Below are positions 54,884 to 64,000 of a stretch of 64,000 bases of DNA, in pieces; the stretch's first letter is position 1, and each line of letters starts with the position of its first letter. The notes beneath the pieces are model-generated. The model was not told where the DNA came from and made no database searches. It saw nothing but the letters and a program-made list of their open reading frames with translations. The stretch covers positions 9,986,501 through 10,050,500 of the forward strand of contig NC_088313.1 in NCBI RefSeq assembly GCF_910592395.1. The letters run 5' to 3'. The stretch is from Lineus longissimus. Its lineage: Eukaryota; Nemertea; Pilidiophora; Heteronemertea; Lineidae. Position numbers and translations under genes: made by a program.

Positions 54884-57800
54884 CTAGACTTTCTTCTTCC
54901 TTTTCGGCTGCTTGCCCTTTCGCCTGGCAGGTTCATTTGTCACAACAGTTGCTGTTTCCTCTGCAACATGGACTGGAGCTGCAGGCAATTCATCATCCAC
55001 TGCTGGACAGACGAGATCCTCAGTACCAGGACGACAGAACTCACGGATCTCATCGAACAAGTATTTCCGTCTTGCAAAATCAAGTCCCTTAGGCTGAACA
55101 ACTGGCAATGGGGTAGCCGGCAAATCTCCCTTCATGAGGTTGAAGGTCCTCTCCTCTGATCCCGCATACTGCCTGTAGTGAAGAATTCCAGGGGAGTCGG
55201 CCTTGAAACTAAAGTGCTGATACGATTTGATCCCCTGGAATGCTCTGAATGATGGCTTTAAGTACTGTGTCCAGTCATAGGTGGGGACAAGAGTGTTATT
55301 GTTTTCATCACCAACTAGTTGTGCCCGATTGATGCCCTTTGTTGTAGATACTTCCACAGCCTCAACGCCAATGATGAACAGAACTTCCTTCTGAAGGTGC
55401 GCTTAAACAAGCCGAAACACCAATCAGGCGAAAATTTGGTGTGGCCTGCTAACATGAAATGAAGGTGCACCGTGTCATTGTGTCCAGTAAGGGTCCTCCA
55501 ACACAAGTACTGAATCATTGCATTGTTTTTATTTTGCCCCGAACAGTTATCTGCGCTTAGCTGCAGATGTTTCTCACCAATGCTGTAATTCTCAAGAAAA
55601 TGATGTACAAGGCTAATCACAGCATTAGCTCCATTTCCACTAGACACAGCTTCGTCGATCGTATAGTTAATCTGTTCAGGTAAACCTTCTGCGTGAACAC
55701 CGAAGACTTGGCATTTGCGTGGGGTCTTGAAGTAGATAGGACCAGGTTGCTGGGGGTCCGCGGGATAATGCACCTGCTGTGCATAGTCGAATGCGTAATG
55801 AAACTCGACTCCTCTTGAGTTTGGAGGTGACTTCTCCAGCGTAGTGATGCCCAAATCCTTTGCTGTTTGTTTGGATGCCTCACACTGTTCCCGGTAGAAG
55901 GACCTTTCAGCCGTCGCATTGAACAGGTGATCCTCTTGTTTTCTCAGCAATTGACTCTTTGCTTCTTCATCTGTGTTCACCTGAAAGAAAAACAAATGAA
56001 AATAATTATAAACAAAAGCCTTTTTTTGGTAAAGCCTATAGAGTTGTGTAAGGTAAATTGGGGTAATTGTAGCCCCGGTTTAATTGTAGCCACTGTATTT
56101 GAATGTACAGTGGAACCCCGGTAACACGACCACTCATGGGACCGTGGTCGGAGTGGTCGTGTTACCGGGGTGGTCGCGTTACCGGGGTTGGGAATCCCAG
56201 ACGAAATACATGATTATTTTTCCCGCCAAAATTGCCGACTGCATGGCGTGTGTACGCTGTACTACCATAGCAACGCTGCCTGATTGAGATGATGCACGCT
56301 CCAAAGTTTTGTTATCATGCCTCGCAAGAACAGTTCGTCGATAAAATTACATGTTACATTCTCAGAATGAGTTAGAAAAGGTAATTTTGTAACTCATTTT
56401 ATCCACAAAGTTTCATTATCTGCCCGACGTGACGCATTTGCGGGCAATTTGGTGAATCATCCTCCATGTACCCGACTGTTTGTGACGATTGAAGTAAACT
56501 TGTCGTATGATTCCACGTGAATGATGAGTTGAGTAATGCTACAGTTTTAATCAAATCTATTTTCAGTCAAAATATTTAAAGAAACGTAAAATGATACTGT
56601 AGTAAATCAACCAAGTTCTCCATATCATAAAACATTCAAACGTCTCGCAAGCTTGTTATTGTCATAAGTGTGGTCTTCAAACTACCCGCCGTTTATTATA
56701 CGTTCATGTGCAAATCACGCAAATCACATGATTTTGCTGCTGCTGAGTGCGCATGTCTGGTACTGAACTGGCTCAGTGATGAAAACAAACCATGAAAACG
56801 TTAGAAAAAGAAAGTTTATTTATTCATTTACACTTATACAATTGATCATACCTGCAAAATCACATTGTATTTTTTGTTTTCATATGTATTCCCATGGCCA
56901 TTGTCCCCGTCTCAACAAAGCTTGGCAGCGAGGTGCTAATTACTATGCCGCGGTCGCGACCGATTACGGCAATTAGTCCTGGTGGTCGGGTTAGCGGGGT
57001 TGATTTTCAGTTTGGGACCGGCCAAGCCAGTGGTCGCGGTCGGGGTACCGGGGTGGTCGTCTTAGCGGGGGTCTCTTAATGGTAATTAGAGAGGAAACCA
57101 TTCGGGACCGGAGAATTGTGGTCGCGTTAGCGGGGTGGTCGCGTTAGCGGGGTGGTCGCCAACCGGGGTTCCACTGTATATTCCCATATTCAAACATACA
57201 TCTGAAAAAAAGAATACATCCAAAGAAAAGAACTTACATTTTTTAGAATGAGTGTATTATTCATCTGGCAGACCCAACATAGATCTGAAGCTGGTTTGGC
57301 GATAACAATGTATGGTACGAGTTGAGCCCAGAGTTTCCGGAAGGTAGAACAACCAACAGCATGATGACTGACCGCCTCTGAAGTAGCTTCCTCTCGGTAG
57401 ATTCGCCATAGAGAAGACTTCGAGTAATTGCTCGGTAACACTTTCACATCATCCCTTTTGAAGCCTGGGATCCGTCCTGGCAGTATTACAGTGATGGTCT
57501 TCCGCAAAGTTTAGTAGAAACCCAACCACTGCTTCGATGTCTTCAAGCTTTTAAGGGCATGCTTGATATTACTTCTCCCACCTGAAAAATTAGTGCAAAA
57601 TCTTTTTAGAGGAATGTTTCATATTTTATGTGTTTACTTCATGGTCAATGAAAACCCAGAGAGCAAGAACTGGTATAAACACATGTCATTGAGCTGTATC
57701 CATACTATTGTATCATTCCTTGATAAGTCATGGAAACCAGAATCTTCATACTGTAATAACAAGCTGAATTATTCTAAAACTAACCTGCATGTTTCTCAGT

Positions 57801-59291
57801 TGGCATAAGACCTTTCTGTTCATAGTGCTTCTTCAATCGGGTGAGGACATTCTTACAAGTTTCCATGAGGAAGAAGAATGTATCACGGCAGATGCGCTTG
57901 TGGCCGACAAAGAACGAGCGAATCCGTGTGTTGGTGCGTACTGTTTGGGAACCAGCTTTCTTCTTTGACTTCTCAGTAGTGGCTGAATCATTAAGGCTCA
58001 TGCAGATCATACCAAGGAGAATCAAGTCTTTTTCAAATGGCGATAGCTCTCTCATTTTCATTCTAGAAGTAGAAGTGAAAAAGATCGAAACATTAGATCA
58101 CAGTCATAATAATCATAAGCAAGCATCATAATGTCAAGGACCAACAGACCCCAGTAATTCTTATGAAAAGGTTGGCTAAATTCTAAAAATTAGATTTTCT
58201 TTTACCTGAGGGGGTGGCAAACCCCACCAGTGCATGTCAGAATGTACAAAAGAGCCTGAAAGAAAAGCAGCTAACACTGAGAAAAATATTGTCATGTAAG
58301 ATTGAAGCATACCTGATTTCATTTTGTTCATTTTCTGTGAACTGGTTGATGCAACGATCACCACTGAAGAGCTGACAGCGACAGTGGTTCTTCCTGTCTG
58401 GGACTGCAACAAAGTCAAGCTCGTTTTCGGCCAGAGTTGCTGCCGCCTTCACTTTTATTGCGACTTCATCCACTGCTCCAACTGAAATGTCTGGAGCTTC
58501 AGCTTCTGTCTCTTGCTCTGGCTCACTTTCAGCACTGAGATCATCGTCTGGTTCGAAGGCCTCTGCAGGTGCTACATCATCATCACTTTCATCAGGGGTG
58601 TCGTCAGAGTCTGGTGCTGGATCTGAAAGTAAAAAAGAAACATTGAGTTCATGAAATGAGTGACACGAACACTTCTCTGTATTAAAAATGTGTATGAAGA
58701 AAATTTGGGCATGACCTGTAGCCTGATATTAATGAATTAGCCCTTGGGCCTGGGCATGATGGCCAACACTTTACCATGATGATGATACATCTACTTGATA
58801 TTTAGGTAGCACAAGTACTGTGAAGTAGGCCTATAACCTTAACTTAGTTTAACAGCTAAAAGCCAAAAGCAGTGGATATCTGATTATCACAGATGCAGAA
58901 ACAGGCAAGCCCATCTCCGGTTCAAAGAGAGGCTAAACTTTAGAATCCCCGATCGGAAATGACGCAGTTTGATCGCATTCAACTATAAATCCATTGAACA
59001 GTGGTGCTTGGTTAGTCAACCGATGACCTTTTTTTGGGGTGTGATCGGGGATTCTAAACTCGTTCCCAAAGATATTAGGCCCTGAATTATGACAACAAAC
59101 AAGAAAGCAGGCTGTTGTGTACAATGTTGACATACAATGCATCATAGGCCATAGGCATAGCTTGATACACTACACTCACCAGTGAAATAATCCTGCAGAA
59201 CGTCCGCAATATCAGTGCCTCCAAAACCCATTTGGTGGGCATTATTTAGCATCCGAGCGATATCGCCCGCATCAACATCATCTCCACTCAT
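54884..59291 (-). CDS. five-exon gene of the minisatellite-ended element, possible DDE-type transposase (three frameshifts)
   Basis: Exons on the minus strand by GT/AG boundaries: 59291-59180 (ATG, MSGDDVDAGDIARM), 58622-58313 (acidic, then a cysteine patch HCRCQLFSGDRC), 58062-57785, 57581-57238 (VILPGRIPGFKRDDVK, SDLCWVCQ) and 55980-54884 (to the stop after a lysine/arginine-rich tail). The last exon holds HYAFDYAQQVHYP, LSADNCSGQNKNN and LAGHTKFSPDWCFG. I know these blocks from a large family of repetitive genes in cnidarians, molluscs and deuterostomes (I recall it as DUF7869). The spaced acidic residues in FDYAQQ and ADNC would suit an RNase-H-fold transposase; that is inference. Frame changes occur near 57545, 57490 and 55390. 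Confidence 0.72.
56108..57176. mobile_element. pogo/Tigger-like MITE inside the gene's last intron
   Basis: Inverted ends CAGTGGAACCCCGGT (56108) and ACCGGGGTTCCACTG (to 57176), flanked by TA on both sides. Subterminal copies of GTGGTCGCGTTAGCGGGG recur several times on the right and twice on the left. 1,069 bp, no transposase seen. It lies between the fourth and fifth exons. Confidence 0.88.
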
Positions 59292-60126
59292 AACTGCACA
59301 AGACTCATGAACAAAAACTTGATAATAACGCGATATTTCACAATTAAAAAGGCAAACCATGTACAACTTCTAAACTTGCGTTCCAAACAATGAGAACCGG
59401 AACCGCTAAAACAGCTACTGCGCGTGCGCGAAGAGACTTCTGCGCATGCGTGAAAACTTTTCACCAATCAGGTGCTGTGTTACTTCTCGCTTCGGCTCCA
59501 TCACGGCAACAAGGGGCGGGTTGTTTATGCTTGTTTGATCAACTGTCATTGGTTGAATGTTTAATTGATAAACCCAAGGAAGCAGTGACTGACAGGCTGA
59601 CGTCACAACCTTTACAGACATATATTATAAGGCCACGTTGGCTACGATCGATAGCCGTGAAAGACGGGAAGTTTGTGGCTCGTTTTCTGCTATTTTTTTA
59701 GGAAACCTTAGGCAGTTTTAGCAGGTATCTGTTCATAAACTCAATCTAAAACATCTTTAGAGTTTGTTTTGGGTGAAATGACCGCTGCTAGCTGAAAGTT
59801 AAAGGATTAAAGTATTGGAAAAGATGAAAAACGCAAAACTGATAAAATGTACATCAGCTGACTTTAGCATTGTGTAGCACAAAATCTACATGTGCGACTT
59901 CCGCCTCATTTCGATGGAGCAGGTCTGACGACCTCTGAGTTACAGCACAAACTTGGCACAGTTAAATGAAAATGCATTAATCTATTGAACTTACTTAAAC
60001 TTATCTAAAGTGCATGATTTTTTCCCATAAAAAGTAAAAAGTAATCATTAAGAGAACTCTTTCAATAAGCATTGATAAAATCAGAAATAAAAGAATCATG
60101 ATAAAAATATATGATCATACCTTTAT

Positions 60127-60291
60127 ATTACCTAGTTTCTCTTTTTTGTGTACCTATTTTACCCAGTACCTATTTTACCTAGTACCTATTTTACCCATAC
60201 CTAATTTACCCATACCTAATTTACCTGTACCTACTTTACCGGTACCTAATTTACCTCGTACCTATTTTACCGTACCTGTTTTACCCGTACC
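60127..60291. repeat. right minisatellite end
   Basis: About eleven copies of the inverse unit (GTACCTATTTTACC and variants). It meets the left array of the next element head to head, separated by three bases. Confidence 0.9.
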
Positions 60292-60294
60292 AAA

Positions 60295-61234
60295 GGGTAT
60301 CCAGTAAAATAGGTACGGGTAAAATAGGTACGGTAAAATAGGTACATAAAATGGCATAAATAGGTAAAAAAGGTACACAATTTTTGTTTTTGAATATTTT
60401 TTGAATTCTCTCTTTTATTATTCATAACTTTAACTTTATTTGTAGCGTAGGCATTGCATAGGCCTTAGAAATAGGTATATCAAATTTCCAGTATACCGTT
60501 ATGGTTTTCAATAGTGAAAACACGGCTATCAAGATCATGATGATTGTAAAGATTATAGGACAATTCCCTCAAGAAAAGGGTCAACTGATAAATGTACCAG
60601 TGTTCAAATTAAATTGCAATTATAAATTAACATTCATCATAGAGCTGAACCCAATTAAAAAATATGCCTGGCCAATTAGATCTTAACAGACAAATTATTA
60701 GATTTAAGACAAAACACAAGCTATTTATGGAAATTGACGAGAATCTTAATGTGAAATGCCAGGTAGGATGCCAGGTGCCCCCCCCCCCCCCCCCCCCCAT
60801 TCCCAAGATCCTGGATCCGCCCCTGATAAGAATACTAGTGTTTTAAAATTTAAAAAAAACGTGAATGTAGTTATTACCAAAAAAAAGTCAGCTCCCCTGT
60901 TGGGCAACTTCTTCCATGAATTTTCCTCAAATTCATTTCGTAACAAAATTGTCCGCAATGTATTAAACTATTTTAAGGCACCACCTTAGTCACAGAAGAA
61001 GAAAAATGGACAAGAAAAGATTAAGACATAGGCCGAGTCTGAACCAGTTGTAGAGAATAATATTCTAAAAAAAATTGTGTACCTTTTTTACCTACTAATG
61101 CCATTTTCTGTACCTTTTTTCCGGTACCTTTTTTTCCGGTACCTTTATTTCCAGTACGTTTATTTCCTGTACTTTTATTTCCTGTACCTTTATTTCCGTA
61201 CCTTTTTTTCCTGTACCTTTTTTACCGTATACCC
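60295..61234. mobile_element. small non-coding element with the same kind of minisatellite ends
   Basis: 940 bp starting GGGTATCCAGTAAAATAGG and ending GTATACCC. The left array (60300-60375) uses GGTAAAATAGGTAC units; the right array (61078-61234) uses the inverse of a diverged unit, GGAAATAAAGGTACC. Both inner borders share AATGGCAT followed by GGTAAAAAAGGTACACAATTTTT. The body has a run of about 22 cytosines (60779-60800) and no gene. It looks like a non-autonomous relative of the preceding element. Confidence 0.75.
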
Positions 61235-61338
61235 ATCTGCATACGCTAGGGAACCCAGAAATAAATGACCTGGGACCTGTTTCATAAAGCCTAATAAAGT
61301 GCCTTTAGTCCTAATGCTAGGATAAAGTCACTCCTTAA

Positions 61339-61673
61339 AGCGAACTGGAACCGCCGAGCGATTTATTCAACTTTTCGACTTTCACCGCCCGAGAAAGTCG
61401 AACTTCCAACTTCATATTCGAGTTCAAATTTGTAGCTCCGCCCCCAGTGCCCGAGCATGCGCAGTTCAATTTGTTATCATTGAGAATCATGTGAGAATCA
61501 CGTGAGTCATGCGATCTTTCATTCATGAGTTTTCGTAGTAAATTCCATAGTAGTGACGTCACTCAATGATTGACAGCTAGGCGCCATGTTTCATTCATGC
61601 CTCGTTCTGATCACCCGATACGCGGGAAATGAAAACGAGGTCATACGAACTGGCTCGGCGGTTCCAGTTCGCT
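61339..61673. mobile_element. TTAA-targeting MITE nested in the Harbinger left end
   Basis: 335 bp with inverted ends AGCGAACTGGAACCGCCGAG, flanked by TTAA on both sides (61335-61338 and 61674-61677). The intact right Harbinger end shows the unoccupied site as ctccTTAAaggaag. TTAA duplication is the piggyBac (and Kolobok) signature. Confidence 0.9.
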
Positions 61674-61849
61674 TTAAAGGAAGAACGCGTTTCATAAACG
61701 TGCCTTTAAAATATCTAGGTAATGTTATCATTAAGAGTGATTCAGGTTGTGGTTTTATCCTGTCTTTATTTTATTCGGTTCCTTTAAACCTGAAGGTAGT
61801 CTAGAGTTCCTTTAGTCGCGAGGACTTCGTCCAGGGTAAACGTGGAATC

Positions 61850-62781
61850 ATGTTGCGCTTGATTCAGGAACAGAATAGGCGAAATCTTCGACGAGAACGG
61901 GTATTCAGGGATCGATTCAATCCGCTGGATTCCATGAGAGATGATTTATTCATCAAGAAATATCGTTTCCCGAAGAATATATGTTTCGATTTTTGTCGTC
62001 AGCTGTCGGAGGAGTTGGAGCATCCTACTCAGAGAAATGACGCCCTCCCAGTATCATTGCAAGTGTGTATAGCATTACGATATTTCGCAACTTGGCATGA
62101 ACAATCTAGTATCGGTGATATTCACCATGTGAGCATTGCGACAACATCGAGGTGTATTGGCGCTGTGTCATCCGAGTTTGCAGCACGCATTGACCAACAC
62201 GTTCACTTCGAGAGGGACCTTCAGAAGGTCAAAACCAAATGTTTTGATAACACGGGTTTTCCAAGAGTAATTGGATCGATCGATGGGACCCATTGTCGTA
62301 TACGCAAGCCTCACATCAACGAAAACGTGTATATCAATCGGAAAGGACACCTCATGCAAGTTTGTGATTGGGATATGATCATAAATAACTGTGTGGCACG
62401 TTTTCCAGGAGGGTCTCATAACGCCTTCGTTCTCCACAGTTCAGCCCTTGGCCAGGCATTTGAAAACAATCCACCGAATGGTTGGATGTTGGGAGACTCG
62501 GGGGTAACCTTGCAAGAGGTGGCTTCTGCCACCTCTTGCAACGGTTCAGATGCCTCCGCAAGGAGATTCAATACACACCAGAAAAGGCAAGCATTATTAT
62601 TCAGTCCTGCTGCCTGCTCCACAACATTGCTGTCCGGGATAGATTGCCCTTAGTGGAAGATTCAGATGATGATGACGATGATGACGAGGACTCTAATGAT
62701 GACGCAGGGGATGATGACTTTCCTCCTCGAGACATGGATGTGAACGGCAATCATATTCGCCAGCTTGTAATTGAGTTCTGA
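61850..62781 (+). pseudogene. HARBI1-like PIF/Harbinger transposase, internally deleted
   Basis: DDE nuclease-like transposase. From the ATG at 61850 it reads FIKKYRFPKNICFDFC, ALRYFATWHEQSSIGDIHHV, VIGSIDGTHCRIRKP (first aspartate) and GWMLGDSG (second aspartate). Directly after this the frame is lost at a 32-bp hairpin. In another frame (from about 62538) it continues with RFRCLRKEIQYTPEKASIII, normally about 60 residues further on, so the catalytic glutamate block is gone. A smaller gap follows INRKGH. The C-terminus has an acidic run of aspartates and ends at 62781. Confidence 0.88.
62510..62541. repeat. perfect 14-bp inverted repeat with a 4-base loop
   Basis: TTGCAAGAGGTGGC, loop ttct, then the exact inverse at 62528-62541. 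It stands at the point where about 60 codons of transposase are missing. Confidence 0.95.
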
Positions 62782-62847
62782 GTAGAAGTCCACTAAAACA
62801 TTAAATTCAGTATCAGTCCAATTGCGAGATCGCTGTCTCTTGGCCAT
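62772..62847 (-). pseudogene. Myb/SANT-like Harbinger partner protein, N-terminus only
   Basis: The minus-strand ATG at 62847 opens MAKRQRSRNWTDTEFNVLVD, the start of the Myb/SANT-like DNA-binding protein that accompanies Harbinger transposase. After about 25 codons it runs into the antisense of the transposase end, so the rest of the gene has been deleted. Confidence 0.65.
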
Positions 62848-63211
62848 GTCCCCGGCACAGAGTTAATGCATTGAAAGGAAGTTTCGTATGTCGAAAGGGC
62901 ATCCGTATAGTGTATAGAACCAAAGACACTGAAATTGACACATTTTGCCACGGCCCGACCATGTATTACGAATCTCAACACAATAAATCACTCTGCGTTC
63001 GGGTTTTTTTTTTTTTCACCAATGAGGTACACCATACAAAGGAACCGAATAAAATAAAGACAGGATAAAACCACTACCTGAAACACTCTTAATGGTAACA
63101 TTAACCTAGATATTTTAAAGGCACGTTTATGAAACGCGTTCTTCCTTTAAGGAGTGACTTTATCCTAGCATTAGGGCTTAAGGCACTTTATTAGGCTTTA
63201 TGAAACAGGTC

Positions 63212-64000
63212 ACAAGTCCCTGATGTGCTTCGCGGCATTTAATTCGTACATGCTGACGTGTATACATTTTATAAAATATTTATTTATTCTTTTATGGAAA
63301 ACTCATGTGGCTTTCCGTATCGTGTTTGAAAATACTAACCCCAACCTGATCGAAGCGGAATTTAAGGTTATTCATCGTTAGTCGCTTGATTATATGTATA
63401 ACTGCTGGCTGGGGACCAAACTCTCGAACCAGTTGACAAAAAAATGTTGCAGTTATGACTTACCTGTGAGATTTGTCAGTGTACGCACTCAATTGGTCAG
63501 TTGACTAAAGCTAGTTTTGCAGGTTCCGCTGAATAGACCTCCGAGCTTGGGCATTTATCCAGGTTGCATATCCAGAGAATATTATTTGCTAAGATCTTAT
63601 TGTATTCCGTGTACATGTGTATGCAAATTCGAAGATTATTGTATGATTCTGAGTGAAGATCTGGATCTTAACTATGAAACTTACAGGCAACTTTTTACAA
63701 AGTACATGTGCCAGCTACACGGAACTGACTAAGATCCTAATCGTTAATATCTGGATTTTCGAACTGGGATTTGCGCATGACTCGACCAACCTGATCAGTC
63801 ACCGTTGACTTGTGCTGTTTGGTAAGTTTAAGCCCAACCAACCTGATCAGTCACCATCGACCATCATCGCTTCGAAAGTTTTAAAATTTCAATCTTAAAG
63901 AATGTTACATATAGGTCCTGAAACGAAGTAAGTTTGTCAAATTGACAAACTTATGTATATGGTGAATATTAGCTGACTGTTGACGTCACTGGCGCTTTCA
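63212..64000. other. no recognised gene
   Basis: Contains a 20-bp direct repeat (ccaacctgatcagtcacc at about 63788 and 63838) and a 23-bp palindrome AAGTTTGTCAA/ATTGACAAACTT near 63930-63952. An open frame at 63517-63732 with several cysteines follows an acceptor-like ttttgcag but has no known domain. Confidence 0.4.

Larger units (their letters stand above)
53262..60294 (-). mobile_element. DNA element with inverted minisatellite ends carrying a five-exon gene
   Basis: The left end (53262-53390) is an array of about eight units like GGTAAAATAGGTACGG; the right end (60127-60291) is the inverted array with about eleven units. Both arrays stop inward at the same unique text (GTACACAAAAAAGAGAAACTA on the inner side), and weaker similarity continues further in (CAATGCT...TTATTGAAAG). 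A 23-bp inverted pair, GACCTGCTCCATCGAAATGAGGC, is at 53944-53966 and 59903-59925. One gene fills most of the body on the minus strand. This is a foldback-like transposon layout. I cannot assign the superfamily with certainty. Confidence 0.75.
61274..63211 (+). mobile_element. PIF/Harbinger transposon, internally deleted, with a MITE in its left end
   Basis: The inverted ends match over about 125 bp (GACCTGTTTCATAAAGCC..., then GGATAAAGTCACTCC, GAAGAACGCGTTTCATAAACG, ATATCTAGGT), but the left end is split by a 335-bp insertion. It holds a HARBI1-like transposase (plus strand) and the start of a Myb/SANT-like protein gene (minus strand), the two-gene layout of Harbinger elements. I could not find the usual 3-bp target duplication. 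Confidence 0.88.

Noticed and set aside
60779-60800. Run of about 22 cytosines (also near 5927 and 48640)
   Set aside because: Homopolymer runs of this kind are common in such genomes and their length is unreliable in assemblies.
63517-63732. Cysteine-containing frame after an acceptor-like ttttgcag, considered as a terminal exon of the Gla/EGF gene
   Set aside because: It is open only in phase 0, while the Gla gene needs phase 1. It lies beyond two large transposons and shows no EGF spacing.

Overview
This window looks like a piece of a marine invertebrate nuclear genome. It is AT-rich, carries frequent acatgtac-type words, and has spliced genes with GT/AG introns. It is dominated by eukaryotic DNA transposons and BEL/Pao retrotransposons. 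The species cannot be named from sequence alone; a deuterostome or lophotrochozoan fits best. All family assignments come from motif recognition by eye, with no database search. There is no bacterial operon structure, rRNA gene, functional tRNA or CRISPR array.

Layout: 1-5276 holds a broken Polinton/Maverick-type DNA polymerase B on the minus strand. Its palm-domain part sits in a near-identical 1,959-bp tandem duplication, with a third partial unit to 4131. 5277-6862 has a pogo-like transposase scrap and a C-rich array. 6863-21748 is a full-length but decayed BEL/Pao retrotransposon on the minus strand (LTRs 772 and 753 bp, 5-bp target duplication ACACG). A second, younger BEL/Pao element on the plus strand has inserted into its pol gene (7892-13975, two 319-bp LTRs, target duplication TTCCT). 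21754-43815 is gene-poor and carries a probable solo LTR, a mariner relic, a 168-bp-arm palindrome, several MITEs, inverted minisatellite structures and a tRNA-like SINE.

43816-50566 holds the clearest host gene: at least six plus-strand exons encoding a vitamin-K-dependent-type propeptide and Gla domain, three six-cysteine EGF-like modules and a further domain I cannot name. Intron phases match the Gla/EGF module rules. Most of its introns are loaded with repeats: an inverted minisatellite, a 325-bp tandem repeat, a Tc1 transposon with 206-bp inverted repeats and a hAT-like MITE. The first and last exons are not found.

50567-64000 is again mobile DNA: a diverged direct repeat pair around a LINE scrap, then a roughly 7-kb element (53262-60294). 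Its ends are inverted arrays of a GGTAAAATAGGTAC-like unit and it carries a five-exon minus-strand gene with conserved DNCSGQNKN and FDYAQQ motifs, possibly a transposase. A 940-bp relative with the same kind of ends abuts it head to head. Last comes a PIF/Harbinger element (61274-63211) whose transposase is internally deleted exactly at a perfect 14-bp hairpin, and whose left inverted repeat was split by a TTAA-targeting MITE.

The most promising lead for something under-described is the minisatellite-ended element with its multi-exon gene, together with the recurrence of the same end architecture, with unrelated repeat units, elsewhere in the window.
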